38,526 nucleotides of DNA from Gammaproteobacteria bacterium (GCA_011374975.1 DRNU01000069.1:1-38526), one strand, 5' to 3'. Positions 8,036 through 15,776 are shown, counted from the stretch's first letter. The notes: generated by a model not told the origin, from the letters alone. Translations and numbers: made by a program.

Positions 8036-10345
8036 CTAGGCGGGGCTTTCTGAATCATCTCCAGCGGCCCTTCCGGCCCCTGTATCTATTGTTGTCTGTT
8101 TTTTGATTTCTTCCACTTTAAGGGCGACGCCTGATTTTCCGCCCTTCGACAGGTTGGCCTGGCGTTCGCGCTTGAGGCGTTTCTGGATCAGCACCGGGCA
8201 GGCGTGTTCATCCGAGTACACCACCTGGCAGTGCAGGCAGTACAGGCATTCGTTGACGTTGATATTGCCTTCCGGGTGGATGGCCTGGACCATGCACTCG
8301 TTGGCACAGCGCTGGCAGGGTGAGCCGCATTCCTTGTAGCGCTTGAGCCATTCGAACATGCGCATCCTGCCGGGGATCGCCAGTGCCGCACCGAGCGGGC
8401 ACAGGTAGCGACAATAGAAGCGTTCGATAAACAGGCCGGGCACCAGCACGGCGACGGCGAACAGCACAAACGGCCAGTCGCGCACGAATTTCAGGATAAT
8501 CGCGGTCTTGAACGGTTCGACCTCGGCGAGGCGTTCGGCGACGCCCAGGGAATGCAGGGAAAAGCCGAACAGCACCAGGAAAATCAGGTACTTCACCGGC
8601 CACAGGCGCTCGTGCAGGCCCCAGGGCAGGGGCAGCTGGGGGATTTTGACCAGCTTGGCGAGACGGTTGAGCAGTTCCTGCAAGGCGCCGAACGGGCACA
8701 GCCAGCCGCAATAGGCGCCGCGCCCCCAGAACAGCAGTGCCACTGCCACCGAACCCCACAGCAGGAAGACCAGCGGTTCCATGAGGAAGTAGCTCCAGTC
8801 GAAGCCGCTGATGAGGGCATTGAAGACGGCAAGGATGTTTACCACGGACAGTTGTGCATTCGCGTACCAGCCGATGCCGAACAGCGTGAATATCAGGAAA
8901 CCGACACGGATTCGGTCGGTCAGTCGCGGGTGTTTCACCAGCCAGTCCTGGAAGAAAAAGATCAGCGACAGCACGCCAAGCGCCATCAGCAGGACGATGA
9001 CCTCGGGTACTTTGACCACCCACATTTTCATCCACAGGGGGGCGTCCGGTGCATCGGCGTCAAACCAGCCCAGCAAGCCCTGTTGTGGGGGCACCTCGGG
9101 TTCGATGAAGGACAGGTATTTTTCCGGCGGGCTGTAGGACAGGTCAAACGTCAGGAAGGCCTTTTTGGTTGCGCCGACGGCACGTCCTACCAGCAGTTCC
9201 AGTTTCCAGGGCTGCGCCGGGTCAAAGCCCTGGTCGGGGGGGACCAGGAACAGGTCGACATCCTTGAGGTCAGGGGCGCCCTCGGCTGCAATATGACGCA
9301 GCCGCTTGTGCTGGAAGTCATGAAAACGGATCGAGGCATCACCCTGGGCGAGCTGGAAGCGGTCAAAAATACCGCCGCGCACATACCCCGAGCCCTTGAA
9401 GGAATAGCGGCCGCTGCCGGCCAGCAGGATGGCCTGCTGGCCGGGTTCCAGGCGTTGTGTCAGGTTCCGGTACTCTGCTTCACCCAGCAGACTGCGGCCG
9501 ATAGCGGGGATAGAGACCACCGCAGCGTACAGTTCGATAAACGACTCATCCGGGGCGCCTTGCTCGGGGCGTTCGGCTGCGAGCGGATCCCCCGAGGCTT
9601 CAAAAGCGGCGTTGACCTGTTCCAGGGTCAGTGCCAGTTGCCGCACCGAGCCGTCGGCCAGCAGTGTCGACCAGTCCTCGGTTTCAGCGGCCTCGGGATT
9701 GATTACAGCCCGGGGACCTGTTTTGGGGGGTTCCGGCTCCAGGCCGCCAAGACGCTGGTTGCGCGCCACTTTGATGGCGCTGCGCAGAATGGTGTCGTCC
9801 ATCACCATGACCGTGACGGTGGCACCGGTGACCACATCGACCTTTTGTTCCCCGATCTCGCCGCGTACCAGTGCACCGATGTCCAGGTTGTTATAGCCAT
9901 CCAGTACGGCGACGATGCGCTTTTCCGGGATACCGATGAGGACAATCGGCTCATGGTGCTCGACCAGCATGACCTTGCGGATGACACCCTTGAGGTCGAT
10001 GGCGACCAGCTGGTGGATGGGTTTCCCGGAATAGCCGGTGGTATTGGCGTAGTCGCTGGTGAGGAACACGTAGCCGATTTTCTCGCCGGCACTGAAGGCC
10101 GGCGCCACCGGCGGGTCGCCTTCCGGGTCGGCGATACGGTCCGCACCGGGAAAGACTTCCTGCGGGCCGATGTCGGTCAGAAAACGCGGCAGGTCGGCAG
10201 CAGCGGCGAAGCTGCCGGCCAGCAGCTGCATCAGCAGCACCAGCGTAAACAACATAAAGCCCACAGCAACGCCGTGCCCTCGCGCTCCCGCTGCACGACA
10301 GCCAGGACGCAGCCCTCCGGCACCACCAAGCTCTGTTCTATTCAC
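8036..10345 (-). CDS. nosR: NosR membrane flavo-iron-sulphur protein
   Basis: About 769 residues. A signal segment near 24-48 is followed by a periplasmic FMN-binding domain with the flavinylation motif TGATVT (173-178, flavin expected on T178). Several membrane helices follow, with two C-x3-CP motifs (CGWLCP, CRYLCP). A C-terminal cytoplasmic ferredoxin-like part carries CGSPCQRCANEC and CLYCLHC. NosR supplies electrons to NosZ and is needed for nos expression. The start taken is GTG at 10345 with a poor ribosome site; an internal ATG at 10255 would still leave a signal segment and cannot be excluded. First gene of the operon, downstream of an FNR/DNR box. No nosX/apbE for flavin loading is seen in this window. 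Confidence 0.96.
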   Translation of the reverse strand: MNRTELGGAGGLRPGCRAAGARGHGVAVGFMLFTLVLLMQLLAGSFAAAADLPRFLTDIGPQEVFPGADRIADPEGDPPVAPAFSAGEKIGYVFLTSDYANTTGYSGKPIHQLVAIDLKGVIRKVMLVEHHEPIVLIGIPEKRIVAVLDGYNNLDIGALVRGEIGEQKVDVVTGATVTVMVMDDTILRSAIKVARNQRLGGLEPEPPKTGPRAVINPEAAETEDWSTLLADGSVRQLALTLEQVNAAFEASGDPLAAERPEQGAPDESFIELYAAVVSIPAIGRSLLGEAEYRNLTQRLEPGQQAILLAGSGRYSFKGSGYVRGGIFDRFQLAQGDASIRFHDFQHKRLRHIAAEGAPDLKDVDLFLVPPDQGFDPAQPWKLELLVGRAVGATKKAFLTFDLSYSPPEKYLSFIEPEVPPQQGLLGWFDADAPDAPLWMKMWVVKVPEVIVLLMALGVLSLIFFFQDWLVKHPRLTDRIRVGFLIFTLFGIGWYANAQLSVVNILAVFNALISGFDWSYFLMEPLVFLLWGSVAVALLFWGRGAYCGWLCPFGALQELLNRLAKLVKIPQLPLPWGLHERLWPVKYLIFLVLFGFSLHSLGVAERLAEVEPFKTAIILKFVRDWPFVLFAVAVLVPGLFIERFYCRYLCPLGAALAIPGRMRMFEWLKRYKECGSPCQRCANECMVQAIHPEGNINVNECLYCLHCQVVYSDEHACPVLIQKRLKRERQANLSKGGKSGVALKVEEIKKQTTIDTGAGRAAGDDSESPA

Positions 10346-10383
10346 CTGAATTTTTTAAGAGTATCATCCAAAATTAGTGCGCC

Positions 10384-10389
10384 AGTATA
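10384..10389 (-). promoter_or_regulatory. -10 element of the nosR promoter
   Basis: TATACT on the minus strand, centred about 33 bases downstream of the FNR/DNR box centre. This is the spacing of a class II FNR-dependent promoter (box at -41.5) and predicts a start near 10378 with a leader of about 33 bases. Confidence 0.65.
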
Positions 10390-10412
10390 GCGAATCCCCA
10401 GCCGGGTTCTAC

Positions 10413-10426
10413 TTGATATGTATCAA
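10413..10426. promoter_or_regulatory. FNR/DNR-type operator between nosR and the rubrerythrin-like gene
   Basis: TTGATATGTATCAA is a perfect TTGAT-N4-ATCAA palindrome. It sits 68 bases before the nosR start and 53 bases before the plus-strand gene at 10479. Spacing to a good -10 is ideal on the nosR side. The plus side has only a weak -10 at the right distance, so two-way control is inferred. Confidence 0.85.
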
Positions 10427-10478
10427 GGCTTTCAGGATAGCTGTGCGGTGATTTTTTACGGTATGCGAAACGCCTGAA

Positions 10479-11414
10479 ATGCTGACAAGCGATGTACAAA
10501 CAGCCAGTGACCTTATGTCTATCGCCCTGTGCGCGGAGCACGAGGCGGTGCGGCGTTACGCCCGCCTGGCCGAGGCCATGCGCAAGCATGGCAACCAGGA
10601 CGCCGCAGCGCTGTTCGAACGCATGGTCGAGGAAGAGCGGGAACACGAAAACCTGATCGAGGAATGGGCAAAACTCGAAGGTATCCAGTTACGTACCGAT
10701 ATTGGCCCGGTGGTCTGGGAAGCACCACAGGTGCCGACCGACTATGACCGCGAGGCTGTCGAGCCGGCCTACAGCAGTCCCTACCGGGCGCTGGCCTTCG
10801 CGGTGCACAATGAAGAACGTGCCTTCCACTTTTATACCCAGGTGGCCGCCACGGCGGACGATGAGGTGGTGCGCGAGTACGCCGAAACCCTGGCCCGGGA
10901 AGAGCTCGGTCACGCCGCGCTGCTGCGCGCCATGCGCCGCCGCGCCTGGCGGCTGGAGCGTGGCAGCCGCCTTGATGAGCCGGATATTGAGCCTGCAACT
11001 ATCCTGACCCTGGCCGACCTGCTCGCGGTGGTGGCCAGCGCAGAGCGCTGTCTTGCTGATAATCTGGCGATGCTTGCCGACAGCCACCCCGAACTGGAGA
11101 AGGTCAGGGCCGTTACACACGGGATACTGGCGGATACCGAAGCGCGGCTGAATACTACCGGTAAACCGGGCAGGGACGCGGTCAGGGCGATTGAATCCAT
11201 AGAGCGGTACAAAAGAAAAGTCGCCTCAATAAGCGATGATCCGGAGACTTTGCTGGAACGCCTGCGCTCGGACAGTGATCGCTGTTTTGCGTTCTATGAC
11301 GCCGTAGTGACGCATGCCACAGATGAAGACGTCATGCTGGCGGCGCAGAAGCTGTCTGAATCGGTACTGGAGCGGATCGATTTACTGCGCGATATCGCCG
11401 TAACAGGAAGTTGA
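10479..11414 (+). CDS. Rubrerythrin-like multi-domain ferritin-family protein
   Basis: 311 residues, no signal peptide, probably cytoplasmic. Two helical-pair segments carry diiron-type ligands: EHEAVRRY and EEREH in the first (about 20-60), then NEERAFHFY and EELGH in the second (about 110-150). They fit the E...ExxH spacing of rubrerythrin/ferritin-like proteins. The remaining 150 residues are also helical; the DSDRCFAFYD segment near 265 looks like a degenerate third repeat with ligands lost. No rubredoxin CxxC domain is present. Likely roles are peroxide or NO handling, or iron storage, but substrate cannot be read from sequence. It is divergent from nosR and shares its FNR/DNR operator. 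The ribosome site before ATG 10479 is weak; ATG 10515 is an alternative. Confidence 0.75.
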   Translation: MLTSDVQTASDLMSIALCAEHEAVRRYARLAEAMRKHGNQDAAALFERMVEEEREHENLIEEWAKLEGIQLRTDIGPVVWEAPQVPTDYDREAVEPAYSSPYRALAFAVHNEERAFHFYTQVAATADDEVVREYAETLAREELGHAALLRAMRRRAWRLERGSRLDEPDIEPATILTLADLLAVVASAERCLADNLAMLADSHPELEKVRAVTHGILADTEARLNTTGKPGRDAVRAIESIERYKRKVASISDDPETLLERLRSDSDRCFAFYDAVVTHATDEDVMLAAQKLSESVLERIDLLRDIAVTGS

Positions 11415-11467
11415 CGGCCGACCCTTCTGGCCTGCAGGCACACACTGCGCCCACGGGCCGTGCCGAA

Positions 11468-11572
11468 TCAGTTGCAGGTGTGGTGATGCCTGCACCAGTG
11501 CAGTACATAGAGGAAAGCCACCATCGCCGTAACCATGACCAGGCCGGCTACTGTCAGTCCGTCGATTATCAT
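11468..11572 (-). CDS. Small 34-residue single-pass membrane peptide
   Basis: ATG at 11572 is preceded by AAGGAGA with an ideal six-base gap, and the frame ends in TGA at 11470-11468. The product is one hydrophobic helix (from about LTVAGLV at 6 to VLHW at 26) with a short tail rich in His and Cys (HWCRHHHTCN). Upstream lies a promoter-like box shared with the operon at 15584. The gene is divergent from the response-regulator gene and separate from the rubrerythrin-like gene. I do not recognise a family. The tail could bind metal, or the peptide could modulate the adjacent sensor kinase; both are guesses. Translation is likely from the ribosome site but unproven. Confidence 0.6.
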   Translation of the reverse strand: MIIDGLTVAGLVMVTAMVAFLYVLHWCRHHHTCN

Positions 11573-11620
11573 GACCTGTCTCCTTAACCCGGAAGGTTGT
11601 CCGTTTTTTCAGTGTTTAAC

Positions 11621-11652
11621 AGTTTACCCGCCGGTTGTTTCAGCGGGATTTC
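11621..11652 (-). promoter_or_regulatory. Promoter with shared box (copy 1), for the small peptide gene
   Basis: On the minus strand: GAAATCCCGCTGAAACA (11652-11636), nine bases, then TAAACT (11626-11621) as -10. GAAAT and GAAAC are direct half-sites 11 bases apart, as in OmpR-family operators overlapping -35. The same layout recurs at 15659-15690. The box lies 64 bases upstream of the peptide ATG and about 80 bases upstream of the response-regulator start on the other strand. Confidence 0.6.
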
Positions 11653-11654
11653 GG

Positions 11655-11685
11655 CTGTAACGCAATTTGTAACAAATTGTTACAG
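11655..11685. promoter_or_regulatory. TGTAAC repeat/palindrome upstream of the two-component genes
   Basis: Outer arms CTGTAAC (11655-11661) and GTTACAG (11679-11685), with a further TGTAAC at 11668-11673, 12 bases after the first. It adjoins the shared box and a related CTGTTACAG lies at 15705-15713 beside the second copy of that box. Candidate operator for the neighbouring response regulator. Confidence 0.5.
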
Positions 11686-11731
11686 TTGGCCGTGTGACGA
11701 AAACAGGCTGCGTCTGCTAGGCTTGTGCCGC

Positions 11732-12463
11732 ATGGACACCGACCCGATCAGTATTCTTGTTGTCGACGATGACCCGGAGCTGCGCGAATTGCTGGGGCAA
11801 TATCTGTCGGAGCAGGGATATGCGGTAAATGGCGTGGAAGATGCCACCGGCATGGACAGTTTCCTGGCGGAGGCTGTCCCGGACCTGGTTATTCTCGACC
11901 TGATGCTGCCGGGCGAGGACGGCCTGAGTATTGCCAAACGCCTGCGCGGCAGCCACGACATCCCGATTATCATGCTTTCCGCACGCGGCGAGGAAGTGGA
12001 CCGCATTGTCGGCCTGGAAGTCGGCGCCGATGACTATCTGCCGAAGCCTTTCAACCCGCGCGAGCTGCTTGCCCGTATCCGGGCAGTCTTGCGGCGGCCT
12101 GCCCTGGCCGCTGACCCTGACTCCCCGGGTGAACAGGTCTTCGAATTCGGGCCGTTCCAGTTAAACCCGGCCAGTTGCGAGCTGACCCGGGAGGGGGAAA
12201 AAGTGCCCCTGACCAGTGGTGAATTTGCGTTGCTGAACATTCTTGTCCAGCACCCGAACCGGGTTCTCAGCCGCGACCGGCTGATCGACATACTGAAGGG
12301 TTTCGAACGCTCGCCCTATGACCGCAGTATCGATGTGCGTATTACACGCCTGCGCCGCAAGATCGAGACAGACCCGGCGGCCCCTGTCTATATCCAGACA
12401 GTCTGGGGTGAGGGCTACCGTTTCACGCCCGGAGAGAAAGCACAGTCTGCGCACGGCTCATGA
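11732..12463 (+). CDS. OmpR-family response regulator
   Basis: 243 residues. The receiver domain (about 5-120) has the acidic pair VVDDD, the phosphorylated Asp in LVILDLMLPGEDG, the switch residue in IIMLSARGEE and the Lys in DDYLPKPFNPREL. The C-terminal winged-helix domain (about 140-235) ends with RSIDVRITRLRRKIE and VWGEGYRF, typical of OmpR. I chose ATG 11732 because MDTDPISILVVDDDPELREL aligns with OmpR starts; 45 extra in-frame upstream codons look like intergenic sequence. It overlaps the kinase gene by four bases (ATGA). Its likely target sites are the TGTAAC repeats and the GAAA(T/C) box just upstream, suggesting autoregulation. Confidence 0.93.
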   Translation: MDTDPISILVVDDDPELRELLGQYLSEQGYAVNGVEDATGMDSFLAEAVPDLVILDLMLPGEDGLSIAKRLRGSHDIPIIMLSARGEEVDRIVGLEVGADDYLPKPFNPRELLARIRAVLRRPALAADPDSPGEQVFEFGPFQLNPASCELTREGEKVPLTSGEFALLNILVQHPNRVLSRDRLIDILKGFERSPYDRSIDVRITRLRRKIETDPAAPVYIQTVWGEGYRFTPGEKAQSAHGS

Positions 12464-13773
12464 ATAACCCCCGCACGCTGTTCGCCAGGACCGGGATCAC
12501 GCTGGCCGTTGCGTTCGCCGTATTCCTGCTGTTCTCCGTGGCGGTGGTGGTCAACTTTATCCTGGTTCCGGTGGCCAGGCAGGGCGCTGAAGATCTTGCC
12601 GCCCTGATGATGCTGTCCGCCCAGACCTGGATCGAACTTCCCGCGGCAACACGCCCCATTTTTGAGCGCGACCTGCTTAAAGAGTATGAACTGAAAGTCG
12701 GCATAGCGGAGGGTGAGCTGCCGCCGAGAATAAACCCCTTGCCTTACCTGCGCTTTCTTGAAAATGAACTGGAAAGTCGCGCGGGCAAGCCTGTGACCAT
12801 TACCACGGAAGAACATGCCGGCACCTGGTACTGCGCGGATACCCACACGGGCGGGCGGCTGATCCGGGTCTGTTTTCCGCACTCGCGCCTCGGCGCCAGC
12901 CCGCCAATAGCGGCAGTGCTGGTTATTATCGCGGGCGCCATTGCCATCCTGCTCACATCATTGTTACTGGTGCGGCGCCTTATCGACCCGCTGGCGCGCC
13001 TGTCTGCAGCCACGTCACAGATCAAGCGCGGAGAGGTTCCTGCCCCCTTGCCGGAGAGCGGTCCCAGGGAACTGGTGGAACTCACCCGTAACTTCAACAC
13101 CATGGGGCGTGAACTGGGCGAACTGCTGGAAAACCGGACCACGCTGCTGGCCGGGATTTCACACGACCTGCGTACCCCCCTGACGCGCATGCGCCTGGCG
13201 CTGGAACTGCTCGAACCCGGCACGGAAAACAAGCCCTTGCTGGAGCGGATGCAACGTAATATGGAAGATATGGATCGCCTTATCAGTTATACCCTGGAGC
13301 TGGCGCGCGGCCTGGAATCGCGGGAGATGGAGGAGGTGGACCTGCGTGAGTTCGTCGACGGTGTCGTCGGCGAGTACCGACCCGCAGAAAAGACGATCGA
13401 CTGGGTGCCGGGGGACTGTTGCTACTGCACCATTGATCCCCTGGCGCTGCGCCGCATTCTGACCAACCTGATCGATAATGCCATCCGCTATGGCAGCCCT
13501 GAATCCGTATCGGTGCAGTGTCACTGCGACCCTGAGGCGGCGGTTATTGAAGTTCTGGATCGTGGAGAGGGAATCCCTGCGGGTGAAATCGAAGCCGTCT
13601 TCCGTCCTTTTCACCGCCTGGAATCATCGCGCAGCCGACGTACCGGTGGTAGCGGGCTGGGGCTGTCCATTGCCCGTCAGCTCGCCGATGCCCGTGGCTG
13701 GACTGTTGATCTTTCCCCGCGCGACGGCGGAGGCACCATCGCGCGGGTCCGGATCCCTCGTCAGCCTGCATAA
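12460..13773 (+). CDS. EnvZ-like sensor histidine kinase
   Basis: 437 residues. TM1 is about 13-36; a periplasmic sensor region follows (about 40-148); TM2 is about 150-171; then HAMP, and a dimerisation domain with the phosphoacceptor His235 in AGISHDLRTPLTRMRLALEL. The ATPase part shows the N box LIDNAIRYG, a DRGEGIP G1 box and GGSGLGLSIARQLA. The order matches EnvZ. The sensor region contains two cysteines (C125, C138) within WYCADTHTGGRLIRVCFPH, next to several His. That could point to metal or redox sensing, but it is inference. It pairs with the overlapping response-regulator gene, and ends two bases from the convergent beta-propeller gene. Confidence 0.93.
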   Translation: MNNPRTLFARTGITLAVAFAVFLLFSVAVVVNFILVPVARQGAEDLAALMMLSAQTWIELPAATRPIFERDLLKEYELKVGIAEGELPPRINPLPYLRFLENELESRAGKPVTITTEEHAGTWYCADTHTGGRLIRVCFPHSRLGASPPIAAVLVIIAGAIAILLTSLLLVRRLIDPLARLSAATSQIKRGEVPAPLPESGPRELVELTRNFNTMGRELGELLENRTTLLAGISHDLRTPLTRMRLALELLEPGTENKPLLERMQRNMEDMDRLISYTLELARGLESREMEEVDLREFVDGVVGEYRPAEKTIDWVPGDCCYCTIDPLALRRILTNLIDNAIRYGSPESVSVQCHCDPEAAVIEVLDRGEGIPAGEIEAVFRPFHRLESSRSRRTGGSGLGLSIARQLADARGWTVDLSPRDGGGTIARVRIPRQPA

Positions 13774-13775
13774 AC

Positions 13776-15140
13776 TTACATATTCACGCCGTCGCCATTC
13801 CAGACAAAGCTGCCCATCAGCACGTTGCCACCCAGGTAGAGGCGATCCGATACTTCCAGGGTATCCAGGTCGATACGAAAGAACACACCATCGTGGCTCG
13901 CTGCGCTGTAGAAATATTTCATATCCAGGCTGACACCGGAGGTATGCGCCTGTGACTTGTAGTCGGGCGATGCCGAGTCGGCAACCTCGATATTTTTCAG
14001 CCATTGATGTGTCGTGGTATCGATGACCGTCATATAGGTCGCATTGTGATTGGTGACAATGGCCAGGCCATGCATGGGGGCAAAGGTGGTATGCCCGGAG
14101 CCGGGGCCGGTGTCGACCATGGCCTCTACCGTCATCGTATCCTTGTTGACGACGAACAGGTGCCCCTCGGCCGAACCGATATAGATGTGCACGCCATCCG
14201 GGTGAAAATCAGCATGGTGTGCCCCCATCACGGCGGGATCCAGCAACTGGGGGGCATAGTCGGCCAGGATAACGCTGCCGGTCCTGACCAGGCGCTTGCC
14301 ACGTACTTCGAAACGCAGGATAGCGGGCGACAGGCCCTTATCCCGGTTACCCTCGGCAACGGCATAGAATACGAGCTCGTCACCGGCCTCCATGCTGTAG
14401 GCAGGCGGCTGGAACAGGTGGTGAACCGAAGTCGGTGCAGTCAGTGTCGACAACAGTTCGCCGCGCCGGCTCCACAGCTGGATCTGGCGTGCCGCACGAT
14501 CGAGCATGAAGAAACGCCGGTCATCCAGCCACAGGGGGTGTCCGGTTGCCAGTGAACCGCCAAAATCGGCGGGCTCACTGAGTTCGTCGTAGCCGACTAC
14601 TTTCATTACCCGGTCCCGGTCCACGCGGATGATGCTGGTCATGGGTTTGTCTCCGCCCGAGACCAGGGTCAGGCCGGTAGTGGCGTTGTAATTGGTCGAG
14701 CGGGGTTTGTGTTGCAGGGGGATCAGGCCCGCATTTTCGAAAGTCCTGTTGTCGACAATGGTCAGGGATTCGGTTTTGCGCGTCAGGGCGTATGCTTTGG
14801 TAACGCCTTCCTGGTCGATCCCGTAGGGACCGTCACCCGTGCCTTCAACAGTTGTGAGCAGCTGCATGGCATCCACATCGACAATAAATACCCGGTTGGA
14901 ATCCCAGTCGCCGTAGTAGGCAAGGTTATCCACGTTGTAGATATTGTCACTGGTATACCCATCCTGGTTCACGTAGCCCTGCTGCCTGTAGTGGTGCTTG
15001 ACGCTGTCATGCCGGGGATTGTTTCCGGCTGCCAGCGCGGACACTGAAACCAGTGTGCCGCCCAGCAGTACAAGGCAGGCGGCCAGCGCGGAAGGCCGGA
15101 AAGGGAAGAGGGCGCTGTTTATTTCATCTCGGGTTTGCAT
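13776..15140 (-). CDS. Secreted beta-propeller protein
   Basis: 454 residues from ATG 15140, chosen for AGGAG six bases upstream; an alternative start 20 codons earlier adds a Gln-rich stretch with no ribosome site. A signal peptide ends near SVSALAAG. The rest consists of repeating beta-strand units with VFIVDVDAMQLL, IYIGSAEGHLFVVNKDTMTVEA and YMTVIDTTTHQWLKNIEVAD blades, like YVTN/NirF-type propellers. Histidine clusters (GAHHADFHPDG, SGHTTFAPMHG, VTNHNATY) could hold metal or a cofactor. No heme motif. It is downstream of the Gly/Gln-rich gene (69-base gap) and probably in its operon, under the shared box at 15659-15690. Function unknown; a periplasmic binding or scaffold role is inferred. 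Confidence 0.75.
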   Translation of the reverse strand: MQTRDEINSALFPFRPSALAACLVLLGGTLVSVSALAAGNNPRHDSVKHHYRQQGYVNQDGYTSDNIYNVDNLAYYGDWDSNRVFIVDVDAMQLLTTVEGTGDGPYGIDQEGVTKAYALTRKTESLTIVDNRTFENAGLIPLQHKPRSTNYNATTGLTLVSGGDKPMTSIIRVDRDRVMKVVGYDELSEPADFGGSLATGHPLWLDDRRFFMLDRAARQIQLWSRRGELLSTLTAPTSVHHLFQPPAYSMEAGDELVFYAVAEGNRDKGLSPAILRFEVRGKRLVRTGSVILADYAPQLLDPAVMGAHHADFHPDGVHIYIGSAEGHLFVVNKDTMTVEAMVDTGPGSGHTTFAPMHGLAIVTNHNATYMTVIDTTTHQWLKNIEVADSASPDYKSQAHTSGVSLDMKYFYSAASHDGVFFRIDLDTLEVSDRLYLGGNVLMGSFVWNGDGVNM

Positions 15141-15209
15141 TGAAAACTCCTGTGGTGATTGCTGTGTTCCATGACTGTTCTGTTCGGGTTGATACTGCAC
15201 GGGTGGCGT

Positions 15210-15584
15210 TTAGCGACCACGGCCACCGCCACCGCCCTGTCCATAGCGATGACCCTGTCCGCCACCGCCGCCCTGTCCATAGCGATTACCCTGGCCACCG
15301 CTGTTACCCTGCCCGTAGCGATTGCCCTGCCCATAGTTGCCCTGTCCGCTGTTGCGGTTCTGCTCGCGCAGCTGGTTACGTTCCTCGGCACTCAGTGATT
15401 GATGGCGCGATTGCATTTCCGAGCGGAATGCATCACGATCCTCCGGTGACATATCACGCGCCTGTGAGCGCATCTGCATCATTTCTTCATTGGTGTAAGC
15501 GGAATAATCGGCCGCCATTGCGCCACTTGCCAGGCCCAGCGTGATAACCAGACCTGCACCATACCTGCGTAATTTATGTTTCAT
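15210..15584 (-). CDS. Secreted small protein with Gly/Gln-rich repeat tail
   Basis: 124 residues. Signal peptide 1-24 (ends GAMAADY). Residues 27-72 form a charged helical region (NEEMMQMRSQARDMSPEDRD and SLSAEERNQLREQN) reminiscent of Spy/LTxxQ-like periplasmic helices. From about 78 onward the tail is low complexity: repeated QGNRYGQG/GGQG units. GGAGA lies eight bases before ATG 15584. The tail is probably disordered. It is the first gene before the beta-propeller and is divergent from the cytochrome. The promoter-like box at 15659-15690 matches that of the small peptide gene. I cannot name a function; envelope-stress or metal binding are possible. Confidence 0.7.
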   Translation of the reverse strand: MKHKLRRYGAGLVITLGLASGAMAADYSAYTNEEMMQMRSQARDMSPEDRDAFRSEMQSRHQSLSAEERNQLREQNRNSGQGNYGQGNRYGQGNSGGQGNRYGQGGGGGQGHRYGQGGGGGRGR

Positions 15585-15658
15585 CGTTAGTCTCCATTGA
15601 ATTGATCGGGCACCTGGCGTGTGTGCCCCGGTGAGTGCACGCGCCAGCTGTGACAGGC

Positions 15659-15690
15659 AGGTTAGGGGGCGACTGTTTCACGGGGATTTC
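15659..15690 (-). promoter_or_regulatory. Promoter with shared box (copy 2), for the Gly/Gln-rich operon
   Basis: On the minus strand: GAAATCCCCGTGAAACA (15690-15674), nine bases, then TAACCT (15664-15659). It matches the promoter at 11621-11652 at 15 of 17 box positions with identical spacing to the -10. CTGTAACAG lies upstream at 15713-15705. It is 90 bases before the ATG of the Gly/Gln-rich gene. Confidence 0.6.
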
Positions 15691-15740
15691 CGTGCTGTGT
15701 AAAACTGTTACAGGGTGTTTCAGGGCCGGACGGAAACATC

Positions 15741-15776
15741 CTGTAACATTTTGCGTGGTCGCTGTTATGCCATAAT
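15741..15776 (+). promoter_or_regulatory. Possible promoter of the monoheme cytochrome gene
   Basis: Plus strand: TTTTGC at 15749-15754, a 16-base spacer, then CATAAT at 15771-15776 as -10. CTGTAAC at 15741-15747 overlaps the upstream edge and resembles the repeats near the two-component genes. The -35 is weak. Confidence 0.35.

Noticed and set aside
8552-10390. Long plus-strand open frame of 612 codons antisense to nosR
   Set aside because: It is the shadow of nosR, a clear multi-motif gene; the antisense product is His/Gln-rich without domains, as GC-rich mirror frames are.
11597-11731. Upstream in-frame extension of the response regulator
   Set aside because: The 45 extra residues precede the conserved ILVVDDD start, overlap the TGTAAC palindrome and promoter region, and have no family resemblance.
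15226-15350. Repeated GGCAA/CCATAGCG units suggesting a CRISPR or minisatellite
   Set aside because: The repeats are in frame within the Gly/Gln-rich protein (RYGQG units), with no spacers; they encode its tail.
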